Shown here: positions 1-5,256 of the stretch, in pieces
Layout: each line of letters opens with the position of its first letter
How positions within the stretch are numbered: position 1 is the stretch's first letter
From: Hydrogenimonas sp.
GTDB taxonomy: Bacteria > Campylobacterota > Campylobacteria > Campylobacterales > Hydrogenimonadaceae
Assembly (NCBI GenBank): GCA_021647345.1
Contig: JAKIUX010000098.1
Location: 1-5,256 of the forward strand
Direction: 5' to 3'
DNA: 5,256 bases
Notes under the pieces: model-generated
The model's input: the letters and a program-made list of their open reading frames with translations, nothing else
Database searches by the model: none
What the model was told of the DNA's origin: nothing
Translations under genes and position numbers: made by a program

Positions 1-105
1 GCTATGCAGAAAAAGTATGATCTATCAACGAAAGATATAAATAGGCTCACTCTTGAGGCGATGAAGAAGGTGAACGCCTTCGACGAGGCGCTCAGAACTC
101 TGTAG
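1..105 (+). CDS. C-terminal tail of an unidentified protein (partial, 5' end outside window)
   Basis: Frame 1 is open from the first base to a TAG at 103-105 and gives 34 residues, ending in NAFDEALRTL. The reading has normal amino-acid composition and stops just short of the convergent metE stop codon, so it fits the end of a real gene entering from the left. The tail is helical and charged (LSTKDINRLTLEAMKK followed by AFDEAL). This faintly resembles the C-terminal helix of adenosine deaminase-type proteins, but 34 residues are too few to name it. It is the only plus-strand gene in the window. There is no room for a private terminator between it and metE. Confidence 0.6.
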   Translation, partial: AMQKKYDLSTKDINRLTLEAMKKVNAFDEALRTL

Positions 106-114
106 AGGCGAGCA

Positions 115-2406
115 TCAAAGAGATGCCCGTACCTTTTTAACGGCTTTCACCATATTCTCAAGACTGGGGATAACCTCTTCCCATCTTCGCGTCTTCAATC
201 CGCAATCCGGGTTAATCCAGAGCTGTCTAGCCGGCAGAACCTCAAGAAGTGCCAAAATCTGCTTCTGCAACTCCTCTACACTCGGGATTCTCGGTGAATG
301 AATATCGTAGACACCGGGCCCTATCTCTTTCTTGTAGCCATGCTCCTTGAAAACCTTCAACAGTGTATTTCCGCTTCTTGCGGTCTCTATGGAAATAACG
401 TCGGCATCCATAGCCTCTATTGTATCTATAATGTCATTGAAGTCGCTGTAACACATATGTGTATGTATCTGTGTATCATCTTCGGCAACTCCCGTCGTTA
501 TCCAGAAACTTTCAAGCGCGAACTTCTCATATGCAGGGCGGTCAGCCGCTCTTAGAGGATACCCCTCTTTGAAAGCCGCTTCATCAACCTGAATCATCTT
601 TATTCCGGCTCGCTGAAGATCGTCAACCTCATCTCTTATGGCCAGAGCTATCTGAAAGCATGTCTTACTTCTTGGCTGATCGTCTCTCACGAAAGACCAG
701 TTCAAGATTGTCACAGGGCCTGTTAGCATCCCTTTCATAGGCTTCTTTGTTAGACTCTGGGCGTAGGTACTCCAAAAAAGTGTCATCGGCTCAGGCCTGC
801 TTACATCACCGTAGATGATAGGGGGCTTGACACAGCGGCTGCCATAGCTCTGAACCCATCCGTTTTCACTAAAGGCAACACCCTTTAGCTGCTCGCCGAA
901 ATATTCAACCATATCGTTTCTCTCAAACTCTCCATGTACAAGCACTTCAAGGCCGATACTCTCCTGTATCTTAACACACTCTTTAATAAAGCCCTTCATT
1001 CTATCTACATACTCGCTCTTGCTGATCTTGCCATTTTTGAAATCTCTTCTTACTGCACGAACCTCCTGAGTCTGAGGAAAACTCCCTATCGTTGTCGTAC
1101 AGAGCGGCGCATATGCGAACTTTTCATGCTGAATCTTTATCCGCTCTTCGAAAGATCTTCTACTCTTTTTGAGCCCCTCTATACTCTCCATTCTGCTCTG
1201 CACAGCCGCGTCGTGAATAAGCTTTGACTCTCTTCTTGATTGACTCGCCTCCCTGTTTCTCGCGTAACTAAGAGCCTCTTTGGAGTTTAGCGAGTCGGCC
1301 CCGTCAAAAAATATCTTGGTTATCAAAGAGAGCTCATCGAGCTTCTCTAGACCAAAAGCGAGCCAAGACTTTATATCATCACTCAGCCGCTTCTCATAAG
1401 AGATAGAATAGGGCACATGCAGGAGTGAGCATGATGTAGATATAATAAGCCTCTCTTTCGACACTTTAGAAGAGATCGTCTCAAGAAGCTTGAGTTTGCT
1501 CTCAATATCGCTTATCCATATGTTTCTTCCGTCGACGACACCGGCTACAAGAACCTTGTTGCTGGCCGAGATCATATCAAGAATCTCTATATTCTCACTG
1601 CCGTAAACGAAGTCTATCCCTATACCTTTTACAGGAGTCTGAACAAGCTGCGCCACAGCCTCTTTCGCATGATTGAAGTAGGTAACTACATATATATCGA
1701 GATTTTCAGCCGCTTCGCAAAGCCTGTTGTACGACTCTTTAAGAAGAAGAGAGAGCTCTACAACTCTGTCAGTAACCAAAATAGGCTCATCTACCTGAAC
1801 CACCACCCTGCTGCCAAGACTGCTCAACTTTTCAAAGAGAGCTATATATGCAGGTAAAATCTGAGTGTAGAGAGTCAGAGCATCCTCGTTTGGGCCGTCA
1901 ACCCTTCTCGCATTCGCTAAAAATGTCAAAGGGCCGATAATGTTGACTTTAGGCTCTACGCCCAGCTTCTTGGCAGCTCTATACTCATCCTCTATTTTGG
2001 AGATATCTATCTTGTACTCCATGCCGCTTTTAAGTTCAGGGACAATATAGTGGTAGTTGGTATTAAACCACTTTGTCATCTCCATAGCTGTATGGGTAGC
2101 ATCTCCTCTTGCCATTGCAAAATATCGCTCAACCCTATCTTCAATATCTTTGAATCTATCGGGCACAAGACCCAAAATCTCCACCATATCGAGAGTCTGG
2201 TCGTAAAGAGAGAAGTCGTTTACGCTTATTGCATCTATACCTGCTCTATTCTGGTAGCTCCAGTGCCTCTCTTTCAGCTCCCTTGAGACACTTTCAACCT
2301 CATCGAAAGTACTCTCGCCTCTCCAGTAACTCTCAAGAGCCTTTTTAAGCTCTCTTTTTTCACCTATTCTCGCAAAACCCGTAACCCAGTTTCTAATTTC
2401 AGACAT
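115..2406 (-). CDS. metE: Cobalamin-independent methionine synthase (5-methyltetrahydropteroyltriglutamate--homocysteine methyltransferase)
   Basis: This cytoplasmic zinc enzyme transfers the methyl group of 5-methyltetrahydrofolate polyglutamate directly to homocysteine, the last step of methionine synthesis. At 763 residues it has the usual length (about 755). The N-terminal barrel begins with the family signature around KRELKKALESYW and contains VVVQVDEP. A charged linker leads to the catalytic barrel, which starts near TTTIGSFPQT and carries HGEFERNDMVEYFGE and IQVDEAAF. The zinc ligands are visible as His650 and Cys652 (HMC), Glu674 (ISIE) and Cys735 (NPDCGLK), spaced exactly as in the E. 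coli enzyme (641/643/665/726). The catalytic His703 lies in DIHSPR. I chose the ATG at 2406 over an in-frame TTG at 2430 because AGAGAGGA sits five bases upstream of the ATG and the alignable N-terminus (EIRNWVTGFARIG) begins there. No lesions are seen. Confidence 0.97.
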   Translation of the reverse strand: MSEIRNWVTGFARIGEKRELKKALESYWRGESTFDEVESVSRELKERHWSYQNRAGIDAISVNDFSLYDQTLDMVEILGLVPDRFKDIEDRVERYFAMARGDATHTAMEMTKWFNTNYHYIVPELKSGMEYKIDISKIEDEYRAAKKLGVEPKVNIIGPLTFLANARRVDGPNEDALTLYTQILPAYIALFEKLSSLGSRVVVQVDEPILVTDRVVELSLLLKESYNRLCEAAENLDIYVVTYFNHAKEAVAQLVQTPVKGIGIDFVYGSENIEILDMISASNKVLVAGVVDGRNIWISDIESKLKLLETISSKVSKERLIISTSCSLLHVPYSISYEKRLSDDIKSWLAFGLEKLDELSLITKIFFDGADSLNSKEALSYARNREASQSRRESKLIHDAAVQSRMESIEGLKKSRRSFEERIKIQHEKFAYAPLCTTTIGSFPQTQEVRAVRRDFKNGKISKSEYVDRMKGFIKECVKIQESIGLEVLVHGEFERNDMVEYFGEQLKGVAFSENGWVQSYGSRCVKPPIIYGDVSRPEPMTLFWSTYAQSLTKKPMKGMLTGPVTILNWSFVRDDQPRSKTCFQIALAIRDEVDDLQRAGIKMIQVDEAAFKEGYPLRAADRPAYEKFALESFWITTGVAEDDTQIHTHMCYSDFNDIIDTIEAMDADVISIETARSGNTLLKVFKEHGYKKEIGPGVYDIHSPRIPSVEELQKQILALLEVLPARQLWINPDCGLKTRRWEEVIPSLENMVKAVKKVRASL

Positions 2407-2411
2407 AACTA

Positions 2412-2419
2412 TCCTCTCT
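2412..2419 (-). promoter_or_regulatory. Ribosome binding site of metE
   Basis: On the minus strand AGAGAGGA lies five bases before the ATG at 2406. It decides the start, because the in-frame TTG at 2430 lies upstream of this site and has no comparable purine tract at the right distance. Confidence 0.75.
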
Positions 2420-2432
2420 TTATCTTTCAAAT

Positions 2433-2452
2433 AAAACTCTCTTAAAAGTTTT
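2433..2452 (-). other. Short AT-rich inverted repeat in the metE leader
   Basis: AAAACT (2433-2438) and AGTTTT (2447-2452) are perfect 6-base complements around an 8-base loop, 26 bases upstream of the metE start codon. The stem is AT-rich and weak. It is not a typical intrinsic terminator and could be chance in AT-rich leader sequence. Confidence 0.3.
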
Positions 2453-2454
2453 TG

Positions 2455-2477
2455 TTCTGAAAAGACTCTTCTGAAAA
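2455..2477. repeat. Direct repeat of TTCTGAAAA, two copies 14 bp apart
   Basis: TTCTGAAAA occurs at 2455-2463 and again at 2469-2477. An inverted 8-base version (TTTCAGAA) lies at 2557-2564 in the opposite arm of the palindrome. The first copy belongs to the outer arm and the second lies just inside it. The spacing is near one and a third helical turns. A repeated binding site for a regulator of metE is possible, but the copies may simply be part of the palindrome's history. Confidence 0.45.
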
Positions 2478-2499
2478 CAACATATGCAGCGCATTGGTA

Positions 2500-2518
2500 G
2501 GAGTTTCAGCAAAACTCC
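2500..2518 (-). other. Perfect 7-bp hairpin at the apex of the palindromic element
   Basis: Read on the minus strand, GGAGTTT and AAACTCC flank a five-base loop (TGCTG). No run of T follows on either strand, so it does not look like an intrinsic terminator. It forms the tip of the larger symmetrical structure at 2454-2565. Confidence 0.6.
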
Positions 2519-2580
2519 GAGCCACCATATCGAAGCAGTTTGAGCATAAGAGTCTATTTCAGAACACTCAATAAAACGGT

Positions 2581-2929
2581 TCACCGAAGAAGATTAAAAG
2601 AGTGGCGGAGCGAGTCCAGTTTTTGTTTTTCTGCAGCGGCAAAGAGTTCGTCTGAAGAATTTGCTAAGATGAAAAAGGAGCCAAGCACGGCGCCTGAAGT
2701 AGCAGTTGCAGTGGCAAGGCTTGGAGTCTCCTATCGCAACTCTTTTTGTGCAAGGGCATATTACCTCTTCATCAGGAGGGTCATCATCCTCTTGGCTCAA
2801 TAGAAGATAAAAAGCGGCACGTGATAGAAAGGAGTTTTCAGTTGAGCTAAGCTTAGCTTCAGCACTCAGGGCTTGAATTGCCTGAAGCGTGAAGTATCTT
2901 CCTTTAAACCCTCTTGCCGCTCTTGCCAT
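2581..2929 (-). pseudogene. Small unidentified gene coupled to the receptor, apparently frameshifted
   Basis: The ATG at 2929 shares its A with the receptor's TGA (TGATG), and GAGG lies five bases upstream, so translation is probably coupled. In the starting frame the product would be 111 residues ending at TAA 2594-2596. Its first 55 or so residues look like a normal acidic protein (TENSFLSRAAFYLLLSQEDD, then PPDEE). The rest is an unnatural Cys/Arg-rich run (CHCNCYFRRR, FRRTLCRCRK). The +1 frame is open from 2730 to TGA 2581-2583 and gives a protein-like tail: TPSLATATATSGAVLGSFF, a short hydrophobic stretch, then FAAAEKQKLDSLRHSFNLLR. A single indel between about 2719 and 2775 would join the two into a protein of about 115 residues. 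A TAG at 2731-2733 bounds the second frame, so a second lesion is possible. I do not recognise the family. The start resembles the receptor's N-terminus. Programmed frameshifting is a less likely alternative. Confidence 0.55.
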
Positions 2930-4806
2930 CAATACCTCGCACTTATTCCTATATAGAATGAGCGTTTAGCGGTGGCGTATCCGTCAACCTCTTGATAGAA
3001 TCGATCAAAAAGGTTTCTTATCTCTATCTCTCCGGTATAACCTTTTGCGAAGTTATGCCTAAGCGATAGATTCGTTACATTATATTTTCCCGTCTGAACT
3101 GTACCGGCCGCATTGTCGTATCTCTCTCCAACATAGTAGCCGTTAATATTTACTGTATGCTTTTGGGTAGGAAACCATGTTAGCGAGTAGTTTATGGTAT
3201 CTTTCGCTCTTCTAGGAAGATCAGCACCTATGCTGTCTTCAGCTTTAAAGAGTCTCGTATAGCCAAGATCATATATTAAGCTCTCAAGCAGAGTTCCGTT
3301 ATAAGAGAGCTCCAAACCTTTAAATTCCGAGTTTCCAGGCACGTTGTAGTATTTAAAGGTTGAGTAGTTATAATCTATAAGATCTTCCGTTTTTTGAGAA
3401 AAGTAGAGAACTTTGAACCCCATATACCCAAGCGCAAGATCGTAACCTCTACTCTTTTCAGGCTTTAGTGCTGCATTGCCGACCCAGCTGTCGTAGAGCC
3501 TGTATAGAGTCGGCACATTATATCCTGTGGAGGTGTTAGCGGCAAAATATAGCGAATCTACAATATAGTGTTTAAGCCCAAGTTTGTATGTCATCTTATT
3601 GTCAAATGATGTATAGTTGTCATACCTTACTGACTCGCTTAAAATAGTTTTACCCTCGAAAAATCTGTTGTAGTTGGTGGCGAATATATACCTGTTGGCA
3701 TACTTTTTTCCAAGGTCAGCTCCCGCGGAGAGCCCCTGGTGAAACCCTTGGTAGCCGCCTCCAGCCTGCATGAAACCATCATCCATATAGTCGTATCTAT
3801 CGATTAGCCCGGCCTCTTTTATATGGCCGCTGTAGCCGCCGTATTGGGTTCTGTTGAAGGTTGAGTAGTTGTAGAAAAGCTTGGCACTGTTGGAACCATC
3901 CTCTCTGCTATACTCGGCACGATAGAATCTGTTTTTTACACTATTTAGAGTAAAGGGGCCGTCGGGTGCATCTACCGTTTTGCCTGTAGCAAAATCTATG
4001 GAGTCATAGTGAATCTCAGCATCTACGGCTCTTATAGAAGCTTCTACTCTATCGTTTTGTGTAATATCGTATCAGACTTTCAGCAGGTAGCTTCTTCTGC
4101 TATATGGATCATTTTCATATCCGAGATCTTCTCCGCTACTGCCATAAAGAGGCGACCCTGAGCCTGGTTTGGCTGCAGAGAATCCTTGAGTTTTAAAAGT
4201 AGATAATAAGGCTAGATAGTCAAACTGCCCTACTCTGGCGCCAACAGAAAGATCAAAGCTTCTTGAATCAAATGTACCAAAGTTGAAGCCGTAAGAGAGA
4301 AACTTTTTACCGCTATTTTTGGTAATTATGTTAATAACACCGGCTGTAGCGTCAGCACCCCAGACTCCGCTTTGAGGTCCTTTAACAACCTCTATTCGCT
4401 CAACATTATCGAGCCTATAAAGCTCATACTGCGCACCGTTTAATCCTGTTACATCATTAACACGTATCCCGTCAATTAGAACAAGTGCCTGGTCTGACCT
4501 TAGCCCTCTTAGATAGATCGAAGTCGGCTGCCCGAAACCTCCGTTGGAAGTGAAAGAGACTCCGGAAACAGATGCAAGCGCATCTTTGAGAGTTTTATAG
4601 CCTCTCTCTTGAATCTCTTCTGCCGTAATGACCGTAATATCTTCGGTCACATCCTCTTCATCCTGCTCACTGTTGGCAGCACTTACTACTACCCTCTCAA
4701 GCTGTATCGCCCTAACCTCCTGCGCATGAAGCTGAATACAGCTGACGGTAGCGGCGATTGCGGCAAGATTGAAGTATCTGCCCCTAAAACCTTTTGCAAC
4801 TCTCAT
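2929..4806 (-). pseudogene. TonB-dependent outer-membrane receptor, BtuB-like, interrupted by an in-frame TGA
   Basis: The reading frame spans 625 codons, close to the 614 residues of E. coli BtuB, but codon 245 (4072-4074) is TGA. Upstream of it are a Sec signal peptide (about residues 1-28, probable cut after LHA), a TonB-box-like ERVVVSA, and the plug domain with YLRGLRSDQALVLIDGIRV, VERIEVVKGPQSGVWG and AGVINIITK. Downstream, in the same frame, come β-barrel sequence without further stops, a C-terminal EIRNLFDRFYQEVDGY and a final aromatic Tyr (IGISARY) as required for barrel assembly. Such receptors import cobalamin, iron chelates or similar ligands using TonB energy. The cobalamin assignment rests on length, overall type and the neighbouring metE. 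As written, translation gives a 244-residue plug-only fragment (4072-4806). An open stretch starting at ATG 3786 (2929-3786) has no credible ribosome site. AAGGAG lies four bases before the start at 4806. A nonsense mutation, perhaps from Gly GGA, or a base-call error explains the TGA. Confidence 0.85.
4072..4074 (-). other. In-frame TGA inside the TonB receptor (codon 245)
   Basis: The context reads SYLLKV-TGA-YDITQNDRV. Both sides are in one frame and both look like β-barrel strands, so this is a substitution, not an indel. GGA (Gly), CGA, TGG, TGC or TGT would each restore the gene by one base change. metE and lpxD end in TGA at the positions expected for their families, so TGA is a normal stop in this genome. 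Confidence 0.85.
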
Positions 4807-4810
4807 TGCA

Positions 4811-4816
4811 CTCCTT
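4811..4816 (-). promoter_or_regulatory. Ribosome binding site of the TonB receptor gene
   Basis: AAGGAG on the minus strand lies four bases (TGCA) before the ATG at 4806, which is also where the signal peptide begins. This supports the chosen start. Confidence 0.75.
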
Positions 4817-4833
4817 TTTATTTTTGTGAGCGC

Positions 4834-4844
4834 ATTTTATCAAA
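4834..4844 (-). promoter_or_regulatory. Possible -10 region for the TonB receptor gene
   Basis: The 44-base gap between the 75-residue gene and the receptor contains TTTGATAAAAT on the minus strand. This resembles the extended -10 type common in Campylobacterota, which often lack a clear -35. Transcription would start near 4827, giving a leader of about 20 bases, too short for a riboswitch. Read-through from the upstream gene is the alternative. Confidence 0.35.
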
Positions 4845-4850
4845 TTTTAG

Positions 4851-5078
4851 TTAAAGCTCTTTTTTCGCCTCTTCAAGCGCCTTGATGACATCATCAAGAT
4901 TCTCTGCAGGTATATGAACTTTCCAGTCGGGCTCTTCACTCGTTTTTGATAGCCATATTCCAAGACTGACGACCGAAGATGAATCTTTGCCGTAAGGTTC
5001 ATGTATTGTCGCTATGGTTATAGCACCGTCATTACTACTGGCCAAAGGTATCTCTTTTATAAGCTGTGACTCTTTCAT
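4851..5078 (-). CDS. Small conserved-looking hypothetical protein, 75 residues
   Basis: It is intact from ATG at 5078 to TAA at 4851-4853. AGGAG lies eight bases upstream (5087-5091). There is no signal peptide, membrane segment or cysteine, so it is probably cytoplasmic. The layout is several β-strands (AITIATIHEPYG, SVVSLGIWL, DWKVHIP) followed by a C-terminal amphipathic helix (ENLDDVIKALEEAKKEL). This faintly recalls the small PC4/YdbC-like single-strand nucleic-acid-binding fold, which ends in a similar helix after a strand, but I would not assign that function. The gene follows lpxD by 40 bases on the same strand and precedes the receptor by 44. It may be co-transcribed with lpxD or read from the weak promoter at the end of lpxD. 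Its family is not recognised. Confidence 0.8.
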   Translation of the reverse strand: MKESQLIKEIPLASSNDGAITIATIHEPYGKDSSSVVSLGIWLSKTSEEPDWKVHIPAENLDDVIKALEEAKKEL

Positions 5079-5086
5079 TTTATATA

Positions 5087-5091
5087 CTCCT
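5087..5091 (-). promoter_or_regulatory. Ribosome binding site of the 75-residue gene
   Basis: AGGAG on the minus strand stands eight bases before the ATG at 5078, a normal though slightly long spacing. It supports this start over later in-frame codons. Confidence 0.65.
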
Positions 5092-5112
5092 ATTTAGATT
5101 TATTTCACTGTA

Positions 5113-5121
5113 ATTGTATCA
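5113..5121 (-). promoter_or_regulatory. Possible extended -10 promoter for the 75-residue gene
   Basis: TGATACAAT on the minus strand fits an extended -10 (TGnTATAAT) with one mismatch and overlaps the lpxD stop codon. Transcription would begin near 5106 and leave a leader of about 28 bases before the ATG at 5078. No good -35 hexamer is seen at the right distance, so this is tentative. Confidence 0.3.
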
Positions 5122-5256
5122 CTTTTTCTTTTCTAATAGCCTTGATAGCAGAGCGTTTAGCCTTAGCCACCTTTTATGCTCCATTAGCGGAAAGCCCGCA
5201 TATACCTTGCCACCGTCTATAGATTTGGTTACGCCGCCCCTGGCAGCAATTGTTGC
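5119..5256 (-). CDS. lpxD: UDP-3-O-acylglucosamine N-acyltransferase, C-terminal end (partial, 5' end outside window)
   Basis: The frame is open from the right edge to TGA at 5119-5121, giving 45 residues. It starts in the end of a left-handed β-helix of hexapeptide repeats (ATIAARGGVTKSIDGG, then KVYAGFP) and finishes with the C-terminal helix typical of LpxD (EHKRWLRLNALLSRL). LpxD adds the second 3-hydroxyacyl chain from acyl-ACP to UDP-3-O-acylglucosamine in lipid A synthesis at the inner face of the cytoplasmic membrane, so the organism is expected to make lipopolysaccharide. Only the tail is present, so the acyltransferase active site cannot be inspected, and another hexapeptide-repeat acyltransferase is a less likely reading. 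Confidence 0.85.
   Translation of the reverse strand, partial: ATIAARGGVTKSIDGGKVYAGFPLMEHKRWLRLNALLSRLLEKKK

Larger units (their letters stand above)
2454..2565 (-). repeat. 112-bp imperfect palindromic element (MITE-like or structured leader) upstream of metE
   Basis: The ends are inverted copies: GTTCTGAAAAGACTCTT at 2454-2470 and AAGAGTCTATTTCAGAAC at 2548-2565. They pair over 17 bases with one bulged base. Symmetry continues inward with mismatches (CTGAAAAC against CTCAAAC, TGC..CG, TGGT) to a perfect 7-base hairpin at 2500-2518. The whole stretch can therefore fold as one long stem in DNA or RNA. It fills the gap between the small disrupted gene (stop at 2594, or 2581 in the other frame) and the metE leader, so it would be part of any metE transcript starting upstream. 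No target-site duplication is visible at the edges. It could be a miniature inverted-repeat element, an intergenic palindromic repeat or a cis-acting leader, and the sequence alone does not decide. Confidence 0.7.

Noticed and set aside
298..2286. Several plus-strand open frames of 60-100 codons inside metE (for example 298-555, 934-1227, 1669-1857, 2050-2286).
   Set aside because: They lie antisense within an unmistakable metE, have no family resemblance and no ribosome sites, and their composition is that of reverse-strand shadows.
2407..2430. Eight extra N-terminal residues of MetE starting from a TTG at 2430.
   Set aside because: The ATG at 2406 has a strong ribosome site at 2412-2419 that lies within the extension, and the family N-terminus begins right after that ATG.
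2500..2518. The 7-bp hairpin as an intrinsic terminator for the receptor operon or metE.
   Set aside because: There is no T tract after the stem on either strand, and it is the tip of a larger symmetrical element.
2701..2730. GCCACTGCAACTG on the minus strand resembles the conserved core near the B12 box of cobalamin riboswitches.
   Set aside because: The other conserved blocks (the upstream GGTGAAAATCC-like segment and the downstream CAGGA-ACCTGCC-like segment) are not present in the right order, and the stretch reads well as coding sequence in one frame. A covariance-model search would settle it.
2540..2803. A plus-strand open frame of 87 codons across the palindrome and small gene.
   Set aside because: It overlaps the palindrome arm and is antisense to the coupled small gene, with no convincing ribosome site or protein-like order.
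2929..3786. A second, independent outer-membrane protein starting at ATG 3786.
   Set aside because: It is in the same frame as the receptor's upstream part, lacks a signal peptide and ribosome site, and supplies exactly the missing barrel.
4035..4074. The in-frame TGA followed 25 bases later by a 12-base palindrome (TAGAAGCTTCTA, 4035-4046) was considered as a selenocysteine codon with a SECIS element.
   Set aside because: A perfect palindrome leaves no apical loop and is at the wrong distance for a bacterial SECIS. TonB receptors have no known selenocysteine, and a Gly or similar residue fits the strand context.
4609..4854. A plus-strand open frame of 81 codons over the receptor's 5' end.
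   Set aside because: It is antisense to the signal peptide and plug of the receptor and crosses its promoter region, so it is a shadow frame.

Overview
The window looks like a chromosomal stretch from a Gram-negative bacterium, most likely a member of the Campylobacterota (Sulfurimonas/Sulfurovum/Hydrogenimonas-like). This placement is an inference from the style of the LpxD tail and TonB receptor, the moderate GC content, the AGA/ATA-rich codon use and the AGGAG-type ribosome sites. No ribosomal RNA or other marker gene is present to settle it.

Layout from right to left along the minus strand, which carries almost everything: the last 45 codons of lpxD (lipid A synthesis); a 75-residue protein of unknown function; a TonB-dependent outer-membrane receptor of the BtuB-like type, broken by one in-frame TGA at codon 245; a small gene that overlaps the receptor's stop codon as TGATG and appears to carry a frameshift; a 112-bp imperfect palindrome; and metE, an intact cobalamin-independent methionine synthase. 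At the left edge the last 34 codons of a plus-strand gene converge on metE, with nine bases between the stop codons.

If the receptor is a cobalamin importer, the locus pairs B12 uptake with the B12-independent methionine synthase. That arrangement is biologically sensible, because MetE is what a cell relies on when B12 is scarce. I see no cobalamin riboswitch in front of either gene. The receptor and the small gene downstream both carry disabling lesions while metE and the 75-residue gene are intact. This suggests either decay of a two-gene uptake unit or base-call errors in this assembly.

The least explained items are the palindromic element in the metE leader, the small coupled gene, and the fact that the first 18 or so residues of the small gene's product closely resemble the N-terminus of the receptor. 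I found no CRISPR array, tRNA, rRNA, insertion sequence or convincing new defence system.
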